Assembly (NCBI GenBank): GCA_036971475.1
Contig: JBAIZL010000005.1
Coordinates: 167,148,886 to 167,212,885, forward strand
DNA: 64,000 nt
Source: Prosapia bicincta
Lineage: Eukaryota > Arthropoda > Insecta > Hemiptera > Cercopidae
Reading direction: 5' to 3'
The notes under the pieces were generated by a model. It did no database searches. It was given only the letters and a program-made list of their open reading frames with translations, and was not told the DNA's origin. Every line of letters starts with the position of its first letter. The stretch's first letter is position 1. This document shows, one piece after another, positions 1-14,341 of the stretch. A program made the translations under genes and the position numbers.

Positions 1-1664
1 TGCCTTCCGTGGTCCAAACATTATTCCATCTATTGTGCCATATGCTCTCTATCGGTTGTAAATATACGTGCTACCGTTGGCATTACCCCAGTTTAGAGCA
101 GGTGTATTTCAGATAAGCGACCCTTGCCTAAGTGATGTAAATTACCCAATATTTCCAACGTCTACGGATCATCGCCTTCCGTGGTCCAAACTTTATTCCA
201 TCTATTGTGCCATATGCTCTCTATCGGTTGTAAATATACGTGCTACCGATGGCATTACCCCAGTTGACAGCAGGTGTATTTCAGATAAGCGACCCTTGCG
301 TAAGTGACGTAAATTACCCAATATTTCCAACACCTACGGATCATTGCCTTCCGTGGTCCAAACTTTATTCCATCTATTGTGTCATATGCTCTCTATCGAT
401 TAAAAATATACGTGCTACCGGTGGCATCACCTTAGTTGAGAGCAGGTGTATTTCAGATAAGCGACCCTTGCCTAAGTGACGTAATTACTCAATATTTCCA
501 ACACCTACGGATCATTGCCTTCCGTGGTCCAAACTTTATTCCATCTATTGTGCCATATGCTCTCTATCGGTTGTAAATATACGTGCTACCTGTCTCATCA
601 CCTTAGTTGAGAGCAGGTGTATTTCAGATAAGCGACCCTTGCCTAAGTGATGTAAATTACCCAATATTTCCAACGCCTACCGAAAATTGCCTTCTGTGGT
701 CCAAACTTTATTCCATCTATTGTGCCATATGCACTCTATCGTAGGTAAATAAACGTGCTACCGGTGGCATCACCTTAGTTGAGAGCAGGTGTATTTCAGA
801 TAAGCGACCCTTGCCTAAGTGACGTAAATTACCCAATATTTCCAACACCTACGGATCATTACCATTCCGTGGTCCAAACTTTATTCCATCTATTGTGCCA
901 TATGCTCTCTATCGGTTGTAAATATACGTGCTACCGGTGGCATTACCCCAGTTGAGAGCAGGTGTATTACAGATAAGCGACCCTTGCCTAAGTGATGTAA
1001 ATTACCCAATATTTCCAACGCCTACGGATCATTGCCTTCTGTGGTTGAAACTTTATTCCATCTATTGTGCCATATGCTCTCTATCGTAGGTAAATAAACG
1101 TGCTACCGGTGGCTTCACCTTAGTTGAGAGCAGGTGTATTTCAGATAAGCGACCCTTGCCTAAGTGACATAAATTACCCAATATTTCCAACACCTACTGA
1201 TCATTGCCTTCCGTGATCCAAACTTTATTCCATCTATTGAGCCATATGCTCTCTATCGGTTGTAAATATACGTGCTACCGGTGGCATCACCTTAGTTGAG
1301 AGCAGGTGTATTTCAGATAAGCGACCCTTGCCTAAGTGATGTAAATTACCCAATATTTCCAACGCCTACGGATCATTGCCTTCCGTGATCCAAACTTTAT
1401 TCCATCTATTGTGCCATATGCTCTCTATCGGTTGTAAATATACGTGCTACCGGTGGCATCACCTTAGTTGAGAGCAGGTGTATTTCAGATAAGCGACCCT
1501 TGCCTAAGTGATGTAAATTACCCAATATTTCCAACTCCTACGGATCATTGCCTTCTGTGGTTCAAACTTTATTCCATCTATTGTGCCATATCCTCTCTAT
1601 CGTAGGTAAATAAACGTGCTACCGGTGGCATCACCTTAGTTGAGAGCAGGTGTATTTCAGATAA

Positions 1665-4534
1665 GTGACCCTTGCCTAAGTGATGTAAATTACCCAATAT
1701 TTCCAACGCCTACGGAAAATTGGCTTCTGTGGTCCAAACTTTATTCCATCTATTGTGCCATATGCTCTTTATCGTAGGTAAAGAAACGTGCTACCGGTGG
1801 CATCACCTTAGTTGAGAGCAGGTGTATTTCAGATAAGCGACCCTTGCCTAAGTGACGTAATTACTCAATATTTCCAACACCTACGGATCATTGCCTTCCG
1901 TGGTCCAAACTTTATTCCATCTATTGTGCCATATGCTCTCTATCGGTTGTAAATATACGTGCTACCTGTCTCATCACCTTAGTTGAGAGCAGGTGTATTT
2001 CAGATAAGCGACCCTTGCCTAAGTGATGTAAATTACCCAATATTTCCAACGCCTACCGAAAATTGCCTTCTGTGGTCCAAACTTTATTCCATCTATTGTG
2101 CCATATGCACTCTATCGTAGGTAAATAAACGTGCTACCGGTGGCATCACCTTAGTTGAGAGCAGGTGTATTTCAGATAAGCGACCCTTGCCTAAGTGACG
2201 TAAATTACCCAATATTTCCAACACCTACGGATCATTACCATTCCGTGGTCCAAACTTTATTCCATCTATTGTGCCATATGCTCTCTATCGGTTGTAAATA
2301 TACGTGCTACCGGTGGCATCACCTTAGTTGAGAGTAGGTGTATTTCAGATAAGCGACCCATGCTTAAGTGACGTAAATTACCCAATATTTCCAACACCTA
2401 CGGATCATTGCCTTCCGTGGTCCAAACTTTATTCCATCTATTGTCCCATATGCTCTCTATCGTTTGTAAATATACGTGCTACCGGTGGCATCACCTTAGT
2501 TGAGAGCAGGTGTATTTCAGATAAGGACCCTTGCCTAAGTGATGTAAATTACACAATATTTCCAACTCCTACGGATCATTGCCTTCTGTGGTTCAAACTT
2601 TATTCCATCTATTGTGCCATATCCTCTCTATCGTAGGTAAATAAACGTGCTACCGGTGGCATCACCTTAGTTGAGAGCAGGTGTATTTCAGATAAGCGAC
2701 CCTTGCCTAAGTGATGTAAATTACCCAATATTTCCAACACCTACGGATCATTGCCTTCCGTGGTCCAAACTTTATTCCACCTATTGTGCCATATGCTTCT
2801 ATCGGTTGTAAATATACGTGCTACCGGTGGCATCACCTTAGTTGAGAGCAGGTGTATTTCAGATAAGCAACCCTTGCCTAAGTGATGTAAATTACCCAAT
2901 ATTTCCAACGCTTACGGAAAATTGCCTTCTGTGGTCCAAACTTTATTCCATCTATTGTGCCATATGCTCTCTATCGTAGGTAAAAAAACGTGCTACCGGT
3001 GGCATCACCTTAGTTGAGAGCAGGTGTATTTCAGATAAGCGACCCTTGCCTAAGTGATGTAAATTACCCAATATTTCCAACGTCTACGGATCATTGCCTT
3101 CCGTGATCCAAACTTTATTCCATCTATTGTGCCATATGCTCTCTATCGGTTGTAAATATACGTGCTACCGGTGGCATCACCTTAGTTGAGAGCAGGTGTA
3201 TTTCAGATAAGCGACCCTTGCCTAAGTGATGTAAATTACCCAATATTTCCAACACCTACGGATCATTGCCTTCCGTGGTCCAAACTTTATTCCATCTATT
3301 GTGCCATATGCTCTCTATCGGTTGTAAATATACGTGCTACCTGTCTCATCACCTTAGTTGAGAGCAGGTGTATTTCAGATAAGCTACCCTTGCCTAAGTG
3401 ATATAAATTACCCAATATTTCCAACGCCTACGGATCATTGCCTTCTGTGGTCCAAACTTTATTCCATCTATTGTGCCATATGCTCTCTATCGTAGGTAAA
3501 TAAACGTGCTACCGGTGGCATCACCTTAGTTGAGAGCAGGTGTATTTCAGATAAGCGACCCTTGCCTAAGTGACGTAAATTACCCAATATTTCCAACACC
3601 TACGGATCATTACCATTCCGTGGTCCAAACTTTATTCCATCTATTGTGCCATATGCTCTCTATCGGTTGTAAATATACGTGCTACCGGTGGCATCACCTT
3701 AGTTGAGAGTAGGTGTATTTCAGATAAGCGACCCATGCTTAAGTGACGTAAATTACCCAATATTTCCAACACCTACGGATCATTGCCTTCCGTAGTCCAA
3801 ACTTTATTCCATCTATTGTGCCATATGCTCTCTATCGGTTGTAAATATACGTGCTACCGGTGGCATCACCTTAGTTGAGAGCAGGTGTATTTCAGATAAG
3901 GGACCCTTGCCTAAGTGATGTAAATTACACAATATTTCCAATTCCTACGGATCATTGCCTTCTGTGGTTCAAACTTTATTCCATCTATTGTGCCATATCC
4001 TCTCTATCGTAGGTAAATAAACGTGCTACCGGTGGCATCACCTTAGTTGAGAGCAGGTGTATTTCAGATAAGCGACCCTTGCCTAAGTGATGTAAATTAC
4101 CCAATATTTCCAACACCTACGGATCATTGCCTTCCGTGGTCCAAACTTTATTCCACCTATTGTGCCATATGCTTCTATCGGTTGTAAATATACGTGCTAC
4201 CGGTGGCATCACCTTAGTTGAGAGCAGGTGTATTTCAGATAAGCGACCCTTGCCTAAGTGATGTAAATTACCCAATATTTCCAACGCTTACGGAAAATTG
4301 CCTTCTGTCGTCCAAACTTTATTCCATCTATTGTGCCATATGCTCTCTATCGTAGGTAAAAAAACGTGCTACCGGTGGCATCACCTTAGTTCAGAGCAGG
4401 TGTATTTCAGATAAGCGACCCTTGCCTAAGTGACGTAAATTACCCAATATTTCCAACACCTACGGATCATTGCCTTCCGTGGTCCAAACTTTATTCCATC
4501 TATTGTGCCATATGCTCTCTATCGGTTGTAAATA
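1665..4534. repeat. Satellite higher-order block, copy 1
   Basis: A multi-monomer block that recurs at an offset of +3,782 from about 1,786 on (copy 2) and at +7,393 over its full length (copy 3). Both offsets are near-exact multiples of 172 (22 and 43 monomers). Diagnostic variants keep their order: GTGACGTAATTACTC, the CTGTCTCATC variant, TATGCACTC, the CATTACCATTCC insertion, CCATGCTTAAG, and a deletion giving ATAAGGACCC. The match ends near 4,534, where this copy continues into the CGTTGGCATTACCCC monomer run. Confidence 0.9.
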
Positions 4535-4537
4535 TAC

Positions 4538-5470
4538 GTGCTACCGTTGGCATTACCCCAGTTGAGAGCAGGTGTATTTCAGATAAGCGACCCTTGCCTA
4601 AGTGATGTAAATTACCCAATATTTCCAACGTCTACGGATCATTGCCTTCCGTGGTCCAAACATTATTCCATCTATTGTGCCATATGCTCTCTATCGGTTG
4701 TAAATATACGTGCTACCGTTGGCATTACCCCAGTTTAGAGCAGGTGTATTTCAGATAAGCGACCCTTGCCTAAGTGATGTAAATTACCCAATATTTCCAA
4801 CGTCTACGGATCATTGCCTTCCGTGGTCCAAACATTATTCCATCTATTGTGCCATATGCTCTCTATCGGTTGTAAATATACGTGCTACCGTTGGCATTAC
4901 TCCAGTTGAGAGCAGGTGTATTTCAGATAAGCGACCCTTGTCTAAGTGATGTAAATTACCCAATATTTCCAACACCTACGGATCATTGCTTTCCGTGGTC
5001 CAAACTTTATTCCATCTATTGTGCCATATGCTCTCTATCGGTTGTAAATATACGTGCTACCGTTGGCATTACCCCAGTTGAGAGCAGGTGTATTTCAGAT
5101 AAGCGACCCTTGCCTAAGTGATGTAAATTACCCAATATTTCCAACGTCTACGGATCATTGCCTTCCGTGGTCCAAACATTATTCCATCTATTGTGCCATA
5201 TGCTCTCTATCGGTTGTAAATATACGTGCTACCGTTGGCATTACCCCAGTTTAGAGCAGGTGTATTTCAGATAAGCGACCCTTGCCTAAGTGATGTAAAT
5301 TACCCAATATTTCCAACGTCTACGGATCATCGCCTTCCGTGGTCCAAACTTTATTCCATCTATTGTGCCATATGCTCTCTATCGGTTGTAAATATACGTG
5401 CTACCGATGGCATTACCCCAGTTGACAGCAGGTGTATTTCAGATAAGCGACCCTTGCGTAAGTGACGTAA
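4538..5470. repeat. Run of nearly identical satellite monomers (CGTTGGCATTACCCC subtype)
   Basis: Consecutive monomers at an exact 172-bp step share GTTGGCATTAC[C/T]CCAG and often CAACGTCTACGG and AAACATTATTCC. The same subtype reappears at 1-300, where positions 1 to about 950 match 5,159-6,106 at an offset of 5,158. It looks like the most recently amplified part of the array. Confidence 0.8.
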
Positions 5471-5567
5471 ATTACCCAATATTTCCAACACCTACGGATC
5501 ATTGCCTTCCGTGGTCCAAACTTTATTCCATCTATTGTGTCATATGCTCTCTATCGATTAAAAATAT

Positions 5568-8555
5568 ACGTGCTACCGGTGGCATCACCTTAGTTGAGAG
5601 CAGGTGTATTTCAGATAAGCGACCCTTGCCTAAGTGACGTAATTACTCAATATTTCCAACACCTACGGATCATTGCCTTCCGTGGTCCAAACTTTATTCC
5701 ATCTATTGTGCCATATGCTCTCTATCGGTTGTAAATATACGTGCTACCTGTCTCATCACCTTAGTTGAGAGCAGGTGTATTTCAGATAAGCGACCCTTGC
5801 CTAAGTGATGTAAATTACCCAATATTTCCAACGCCTACCGAAAATTGCCTTCTGTGGTCCAAACTTTATTCCATCTATTGTGCCATATGCACTCTATCGT
5901 AGGTAAATAAACGTGCTACCGGTGGCATCACCTTAGTTGAGAGCAGGTGTATTTCAGATAAGCGACCCTTGCCTAAGTGACGTAAATTACCCAATATTTC
6001 CAACACCTACGGATCATTACCATTCCGTGGTCCAAACTTTATTCCATCTATTGTGCCATATGCTCTCTATCGGTTGTAAATATACGTGCTACCGGTGGCA
6101 TCACCTTAGTTGAGAGTAGGTGTATTTCAGATAAGCGACCCATGCTTAAGTGACGTAAATTACCCAATATTTCCAACACCTACGGATCATTGCCTTCCGT
6201 GGTCCAAACTTTATTCCATCTATTGTCCCATATGCTCTCTATCGTTTGTAAATATACGTGCTACCGGTGGCATCACCTTAGTTGAGAGCAGGTGTATTTC
6301 AGATAAGGACCCTTGCCTAAGTGATGTAAATTACACAATATTTCCAACTCCTACGGATCATTGCCTTCTGTGGTTCAAACTTTATTCCATCTATTGTGCC
6401 ATATCCTCTCTATCGTAGGTAAATAAACGTGCTACCGGTGGCATCACCTTAGTTGAGAGCAGGTGTATTTCAGATAAGCGACCCTTGCCTAAGTGATGTA
6501 AATTACCCAATATTTCCAACACCTACGGATCATTGCCTTCCGTGGTCCAAACTTTATTCCACCTATTGTGCCATATGCTTCTATCGGTTGTAAATATACG
6601 TGCTACCGGTGGCATCACCTTAGTTGAGAGCAGGTGTATTTCAGATAAGCAACCCTTGCCTAAGTGATGTAAATTACCCAATATTTCCAACGCTTACGGA
6701 AAATTGCCTTCTGTGGTCCAAACTTTATTCCATCTATTGTGCCATATGCTCTCTATCGTAGGTAAAAAAACGTGCTACCGGTGGCATCACCTTAGTTGAG
6801 AGCAGGTGTATTTCAGATAAGCGACCCTTGCCTAAGTGATGTAAATTACCCAATATTTCCAACGTCTACGGATCATTGCCTTCCGTGATCCAAACTTTAT
6901 TCCATCTATTGTGCCATATGCTCTCTATCGGTTGTAAATATACGTGCTACCGGTGGCATCACCTTAGTTGAGAGCAGGTGTATTTCAGATAAGCGACCCT
7001 TGCCTAAGTGATGTAAATTACCCAATATTTCCAACACCTACGGATCATTGCCTTCCGTGGTCCAAACTTTATTCCATCTATTGTGCCATATGCTCTCTAT
7101 CGGTTGTAAATATACGTGCTACCTGTCTCATCACCTTAGTTGAGAGCAGGTGTATTTCAGATAAGCTACCCTTGCCTAAGTGATATAAATTACCCAATAT
7201 TTCCAACGCCTACGGATCATTGCCTTCTGTGGTCCAAACTTTATTCCATCTATTGTGCCATATGCTCTCTATCGTAGGTAAATAAACGTGCTACCGGTGG
7301 CATCACCTTAGTTGAGAGCAGGTGTATTTCAGATAAGCGACCCTTGCCTAAGTGACGTAAATTACCCAATATTTCCAACACCTACGGATCATTACCATTC
7401 CGTGGTCCAAACTTTATTCCATCTATTGTGCCATATGCTCTCTATCGGTTGTAAATATACGTGCTACCGGTGGCATCACCTTAGTTGAGAGTAGGTGTAT
7501 TTCAGATAAGCGACCCATGCTTAAGTGACGTAAATTACCCAATATTTCCAACACCTACGGATCATTGCCTTCCGTAGTCCAAACTTTATTCCATCTATTG
7601 TGCCATATGCTCTCTATCGGTTGTAAATATACGTGCTACCGGTGGCATCACCTTAGTTGAGAGCAGGTGTATTTCAGATAAGGGACCCTTGCCTAAGTGA
7701 TGTAAATTACACAATATTTCCAATTCCTACGGATCATTGCCTTCTGTGGTTCAAACTTTATTCCATCTATTGTGCCATATCCTCTCTATCGTAGGTAAAT
7801 AAACGTGCTACCGGTGGCATCACCTTAGTTGAGAGCAGGTGTATTTCAGATAAGCGACCCTTGCCTAAGTGATGTAAATTACCCAATATTTCCAACACCT
7901 ACGGATCATTGCCTTCCGTGGTCCAAACTTTATTCCACCTATTGTGCCATATGCTTCTATCGGTTGTAAATATACGTGCTACCGGTGGCATCACCTTAGT
8001 TGAGAGCAGGTGTATTTCAGATAAGCGACCCTTGCCTAAGTGATGTAAATTACCCAATATTTCCAACGCTTACGGAAAATTGCCTTCTGTCGTCCAAACT
8101 TTATTCCATCTATTGTGCCATATGCTCTCTATCGTAGGTAAAAAAACGTGCTACCGGTGGCATCACCTTAGTTCAGAGCAGGTGTATTTCAGATAAGCGA
8201 CCCTTGCCTAAGTGACGTAAATTACCCAATATTTCCAACACCTACGGATCATTGCCTTCCGTGGTCCAAACTTTATTCCATCTATTGTGCCATATGCTCT
8301 CTATCGGTTGTAAATATACGTGGTACCGGTCTCATCACCTTAGTTGAGAGCAGTTGTATTTCAGATAAGCGACCCTTGCCTAAGTGATGTAAATTACCCA
8401 ATATTTCCAACGCCTACAGAAAATTGCCTTCTGTGGTCCAAACTTTATTCCATCTATTGTGCCATATGCTCTCTATCGTAGGTAAATAAACGTGCTACCG
8501 GTGGCATCACCTTAGTTAAGAGCAGGTGTATTTCAGATAAGCGACCCTTGCCTAA
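5568..8555. repeat. Satellite higher-order block, copy 2
   Basis: It matches copy 1 at an offset of 3,782 (from about 1,786 to 4,534) and copy 3 at an offset of 3,611 (about 5,636-8,555 against 9,247-12,166). I see only isolated substitutions against copy 3, for example at the CCTACCGAAA/CCTACAGAAA site. Relative to copy 1 it extends further, through the GTGGTACCGGTCTC monomer and the TTAGTTAAGAGC monomer. Confidence 0.9.
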
Positions 8556-9057
8556 GTGATGTAAATTACCCAATATTTCCAACGCCTACCGAAAATTGCC
8601 TTCTGTGGTCCAAACTTTATTCCATCTATTGTGCCATATGCACTCTATCGTAGGTAAATAAACGTGCTACCGGTGGCATCACCTTAGTTGAGAGCAGGTG
8701 TATTTCAGATAAGCGACCCTTGCCTAAGTGACGTAAATTACCCAATATTTCCAACACCTACGGATCATTACCATTCCGTGGTCCAAACTTTATTCCATCT
8801 ATTGTGCCATATGCTCTCTATCGGTTGTAAATATACGTGCTACCGGTGGCATCACCTTAGTTGAGAGTAGGTGTATTTCAGATAAGCGACCCATGCTTAA
8901 GTGACGTAAATTACCCAATATTTCCAACACCTACGGATCATTGCCTTCCGTGGTCCAAACTTTATTCCATCTATTGTCCCATATGCTCTCTATCGTTTGT
9001 AAATAAACGTGCTACCGGTGGCATCACCTTAGTTGAGAGCAGGTGTATTTCAGATAA

Positions 9058-12000
9058 GTGACCCTTGCCTAAGTGATGTAAATTACCCAATATTTCCAAC
9101 GCCTACGGAAAATTGGCTTCTGTGGTCCAAACTTTATTCCATCTATTGTGCCATATGCTCTTTATCGTAGGTAAAGAAACGTGCTACCGGTGGCATCACC
9201 TTAGTTGAGAGCAGGTGTATTTCAGATAAGCGACCCTTGCCTAAGTGACGTAATTACTCAATATTTCCAACACCTACGGATCATTGCCTTCCGTGGTCCA
9301 AACTTTATTCCATCTATTGTGCCATATGCTCTCTATCGGTTGTAAATATACGTGCTACCTGTCTCATCACCTTAGTTGAGAGCAGGTGTATTTCAGATAA
9401 GCGACCCTTGCCTAAGTGATGTAAATTACCCAATATTTCCAACGCCTACAGAAAATTGCCTTCTGTGGTCCAAACTTTATTCCATCTATTGTGCCATATG
9501 CACTCTATCGTAGGTAAATAAACGTGCTACCGGTGGCATCACCTTAGTTGAGAGCAGGTGTATTTCAGATAAGCGACCCTTGCCTAAGTGACGTAAATTA
9601 CCCAATATTTCCAACACCTACGGATCATTACCATTCCGTGGTCCAAACTTTATTCCATCTATTGTGCCATATGCTCTCTATCGGTTGTAAATATACGTGC
9701 TACCGGTGGCATCACCTTAGTTGAGAGTAGGTGTATTTCAGATAAGCGACCCATGCTTAAGTGACGTAAATTACCCAATATTTCCAACACCTACGGATCA
9801 TTGCCTTCCGTGGTCCAAACTTTATTCCATCTATTGTCCCATATGCTCTCTATCGTTTGTAAATATACGTGCTACCGGTGGCATCACCTTAGTTGAGAGC
9901 AGGTGTATTTCAGATAAGGACCCTTGCCTAAGTGATGTAAATTACACAATATTTCCAACTCCTACGGATCATTGCCTTCTGTGGTTCAAACTTTATTCCA
10001 TCTATTGTGCCATATCCTCTCTATCGTAGGTAAATAAACGTGCTACCGGTGGCATCACCTTAGTTGAGAGCAGGTGTATTTCAGATAAGCGACCCTTGCC
10101 TAAGTGATGTAAATTACCCAATATTTCCAACACCTACGGATCATTGCCTTCCGTGGTCCAAACTTTATTCCACCTATTGTGCCATATGCTTCTATCGGTT
10201 GTAAATATACGTGCTACCGGTGGCATCACCTTAGTTGAGAGCAGGTGTATTTCAGATAAGCAACCCTTGCCTAAGTGATGTAAATTACCCAATATTTCCA
10301 ACGCTTACGGAAAATTGCCTTCTGTGGTCCAAACTTTATTCCATCTATTGTGCCATATGCTCTCTATCGTAGGTAAAAAAACGTGCTACCGGTGGCATCA
10401 CCTTAGTTGAGAGCAGGTGTATTTCAGATAAGCGACCCTTGCCTAAGTGATGTAAATTACCCAATATTTCCAACGTCTACGGATCATTGCCTTCCGTGAT
10501 CCAAACTTTATTCCATCTATTGTGCCATATGCTCTCTATCGGTTGTAAATATACGTGCTACCGGTGGCATCACCTTAGTTGAGAGCAGGTGTATTTCAGA
10601 TAAGCGACCCTTGCCTAAGTGATGTAAATTACCCAATATTTCCAACACCTACGGATCATTGCCTTCCGTGGTCCAAACTTTATTCCATCTATTGTGCCAT
10701 ATGCTCTCTATCGGTTGTAAATATACGTGCTACCTGTCTCATCACCTTAGTTGAGAGCAGGTGTATTTCAGATAAGCTACCCTTGCCTAAGTGATATAAA
10801 TTACCCAATATTTCCAACGCCTACGGATCATTGCCTTCTGTGGTCCAAACTTTATTCCATCTATTGTGCCATATGCTCTCTATCGTAGGTAAATAAACGT
10901 GCTACCGGTGGCATCACCTTAGTTGAGAGCAGGTGTATTTCAGATAAGCGACCCTTGCCTAAGTGACGTAAATTACCCAATATTTCCAACACCTACGGAT
11001 CATTACCATTCCGTGGTCCAAACTTTATTCCATCTATTGTGCCATATGCTCTCTATCGGTTGTAAATATACGTGCTACCGGTGGCATCACCTTAGTTGAG
11101 AGTAGGTGTATTTCAGATAAGCGACCCATGCTTAAGTGACGTAAATTACCCAATATTTCCAACACCTACGGATCATTGCCTTCCGTAGTCCAAACTTTAT
11201 TCCATCTATTGTGCCATATGCTCTCTATCGGTTGTAAATATACGTGCTACCGGTGGCATCACCTTAGTTGAGAGCAGGTGTATTTCAGATAAGGGACCCT
11301 TGCCTAAGTGATGTAAATTACACAATATTTCCAATTCCTACGGATCATTGCCTTCTGTGGTTCAAACTTTATTCCATCTATTGTGCCATATCCTCTCTAT
11401 CGTAGGTAAATAAACGTGCTACCGGTGGCATCACCTTAGTTGAGAGCAGGTGTATTTCAGATAAGCGACCCTTGCCTAAGTGATGTAAATTACCCAATAT
11501 TTCCAACACCTACGGATCATTGCCTTCCGTGGTCCAAACTTTATTCCACCTATTGTGCCATATGCTTCTATCGGTTGTAAATATACGTGCTACCGGTGGC
11601 ATCACCTTAGTTGAGAGCAGGTGTATTTCAGATAAGCGACCCTTGCCTAAGTGATGTAAATTACCCAATATTTCCAACGCTTACGGAAAATTGCCTTCTG
11701 TCGTCCAAACTTTATTCCATCTATTGTGCCATATGCTCTCTATCGTAGGTAAAAAAACGTGCTACCGGTGGCATCACCTTAGTTCAGAGCAGGTGTATTT
11801 CAGATAAGCGACCCTTGCCTAAGTGACGTAAATTACCCAATATTTCCAACACCTACGGATCATTGCCTTCCGTGGTCCAAACTTTATTCCATCTATTGTG
11901 CCATATGCTCTCTATCGGTTGTAAATATACGTGGTACCGGTCTCATCACCTTAGTTGAGAGCAGTTGTATTTCAGATAAGCGACCCTTGCCTAAGTGATG

Positions 12001-12166
12001 TAAATTACCCAATATTTCCAACGCCTACAGAAAATTGCCTTCTGTGGTCCAAACTTTATTCCATCTATTGTGCCATATGCTCTCTATCGTAGGTAAATAA
12101 ACGTGCTACCGGTGGCATCACCTTAGTTAAGAGCAGGTGTATTTCAGATAAGCGACCCTTGCCTAA
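9058..12166. repeat. Satellite higher-order block, copy 3
   Basis: The left part (9,058-9,247) matches copy 1 only, including the rare GAAAATTGGCTTC and GCTCTTTATCG variants. The remainder matches copies 1 and 2. The copy is therefore a mosaic, as expected from unequal exchange or conversion among blocks. After it the array continues as ordinary monomers to 13,037. Confidence 0.88.
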
Positions 12167-13037
12167 GTGACGTAAATTACCCAATATTTCCAACACCTAC
12201 GGATCATTACCATTCCGTGGTCCAAACTTTATTCCATCTATTGTGCCAATATGCTCTCTATCGGTTGTAAATATACGTGCTACCGGTGGCATCACCTTAG
12301 TTGAGAGTAGGTGTATTTCAGATAAGCGACCCTTGCCTAAGTGATGTAAATTACCCAACATTTCCAACGCCCTAGATCATTGCCTTCTGTGGTCCAAACT
12401 TTATTCCATCTATTGTGCCATATGCTCTCTATCGTAGGTAAATAAACGTGCTACCGGTGGCATCACCTTAGTTGAGAGCAGGTGTATTTCAGATAAGCGA
12501 CCCTTGCCTAAGTGATGTAAATTACCCAATATTTCCAACGCCTACGGATCATTGCCTTCTGTGGTCCAAACTTTATTCCATCTATTATGCCATATGCTCT
12601 CTATCGTAGGTAAATAAACGTGCTACCGGTGGCATCACCTTAGTTGAGAGCAGGTGTATTTCAGATAAGTGACCCTTGCCTAAGTGATGTAAATTACCCA
12701 ATATTTCTAACGCCTACGGATCATTGCCTTCTGTGGTCCAAACTTTATTCCATCTATTGTGCCATATGCTCTCTATCGTAGGTAAATAAACGTGCTACCG
12801 ATGGCATCACCTTAGTTGAGAGCAGGTGTATTTCAGATAAGCTACCCTTGCCTAAGTGATATAAATTACCCAATATTTCCAACGCCTACGGATCATTGCC
12901 TTCTGTGGTCCAAACTTTATTCCATCTATTGTGCCATATGCTCTCTATCGTAGGTAAATAAACGTGCTACCGGTGGCATCACCTTAGTTGAGAGCAGGTG
13001 TATTTCAGATAAGCGACCCTTGCCTGAGTGATGTAAA

Positions 13038-14341
13038 TAAATTGATTCAATATTTCAAACTTTATAAATTTATTACAAGAGCAGAGTTTAAGCAGAGTAA
13101 AATTGGATGCTCAATTTTGAAAAACAGACAAGCCTAAGGGGATACCTAATAAACGTTCATAGGAATTTAGTAAAAGATCAATTTATTTTCTTTCACAATC
13201 ATAATTTAAAAATTCACTTACATAATACGGTTATTTTAACGGGTTCATTCACTATCAGTCCGCCTACCGGATTTGAATGATAGAGAAGGATTGGCATTAT
13301 AAAGAGGATTAAGATATGGGCGGTAACGCCTGTTAGAAGACATGGAGTGGATCATATTGTTTTTGCTAGTTTGCGAACATGAAGTGGATGTAGTCAATAA
13401 AAAACAAGGCTGGATTATAAAATCTACCAAGATGATAGTGAAAGGGTAGATGAAAGTAGGGGGACTGTGGAAATTACATAATGATTCCCTTGTATAGTGA
13501 ATAAAGGACATTATGGCATCGTTTGGGCCGGGTTGCTATCCTGAAGGAGATCTTTTCTTACCCGGGAAGAGAAGAGTTATTTATTCGCTACTCAGCATTT
13601 AGTCCTCGAATAATACGTAGGCCTACTAATAATAATGTAATAATGTATTATAATGTTATACATCACAATGTAATAAAAAGGATTGCAGATTTGCAGAAGT
13701 GTAATGAGAGATGCTACACCACTCAGGATAACCAGAAGTGGAGCAAGTGTGTTAATGTGCTAACCCTGTCAGAGGTAACCTAACCTGTTTTATTCCTCAG
13801 CAATCATTTTGCGATTCCCCCTGTCCTTACCTACCATACGACGTTATTGCCATTGGCTAATTATAAACCATTACATGCTTGGACTACTCTACTCTTATCG
13901 TCCGCGTTTCCGTTCTCAATTTTGTCCTGTACGTTCTTTTACGTATCAATTTTATAAAGTATGGTGTTCTTCGATACGTTACGGCAAGTTTTCGTTCATA
14001 TGTTTATGTTTTCATTACTGTAAACTTTTTTATTCTTTGGTTGATATCCACTTTTATAGTTTGTTCCTTGTGGCCGTTATATAAATATTAACCCGTTAGC
14101 TCTTACAGCCTTTTACCCCTCTTACGTGCCAGAAACGAGCCTTTTAATAGAAAACAGAATAAACAATCTTTACACAGCGCAAGCAGGGGCACAAAGTAAC
14201 TGAAGTGTTTATCGATTTATCGATCGCCTGAAACGTCTTTCCACAGTTTCGTGATTACTTGAATACAACGCCCTAGTAGCTAAAAACTTTTAAAAAACCA
14301 TTGACAACACGTTACACGACGTAGATTATATAACACACAAT
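13038..14341. other. Non-satellite flank without recognisable gene
   Basis: Single-copy-looking AT-rich sequence follows the satellite edge. Open frames of 86-91 residues on both strands (for example 13,245-13,511 minus and 13,523-13,783 plus) show no motif I recognise and have no support as genes. No RNA gene, promoter or terminator could be supported. Confidence 0.6.

Larger units (their letters stand above)
1..13037. repeat. 172-bp tandem satellite, about 76 monomers
   Basis: A head-to-tail array of monomers about 172 bp long fills the first 13 kb. It runs off the left edge and ends abruptly near 13,037, where the last monomer breaks within its GTGATGTAAAT segment. Landmarks in each monomer are TTCAGATAAGCGACCC, TTCCATCTATTGTGCC and GTGCTACCGGTGGC. 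Monomers differ by scattered substitutions and rare 1-bp indels. The short plus-strand open frames are spurious: 172 is not a multiple of 3, so each frame closes after one monomer or slightly more. The period is close to a nucleosome repeat, typical of centromeric or heterochromatic satellites, but location and function cannot be read from the sequence. Confidence 0.97.

Noticed and set aside
68..10794. Many plus-strand open frames of 66-102 residues in the first 13 kb
   Set aside because: They are repeated translations of the 172-bp satellite. The period is not a multiple of 3, so no frame continues, and there is no gene structure.
14206..14226. ATCGATTTATCGATCG word as a regulatory site
   Set aside because: A short palindromic word without context; expected by chance in 64 kb.
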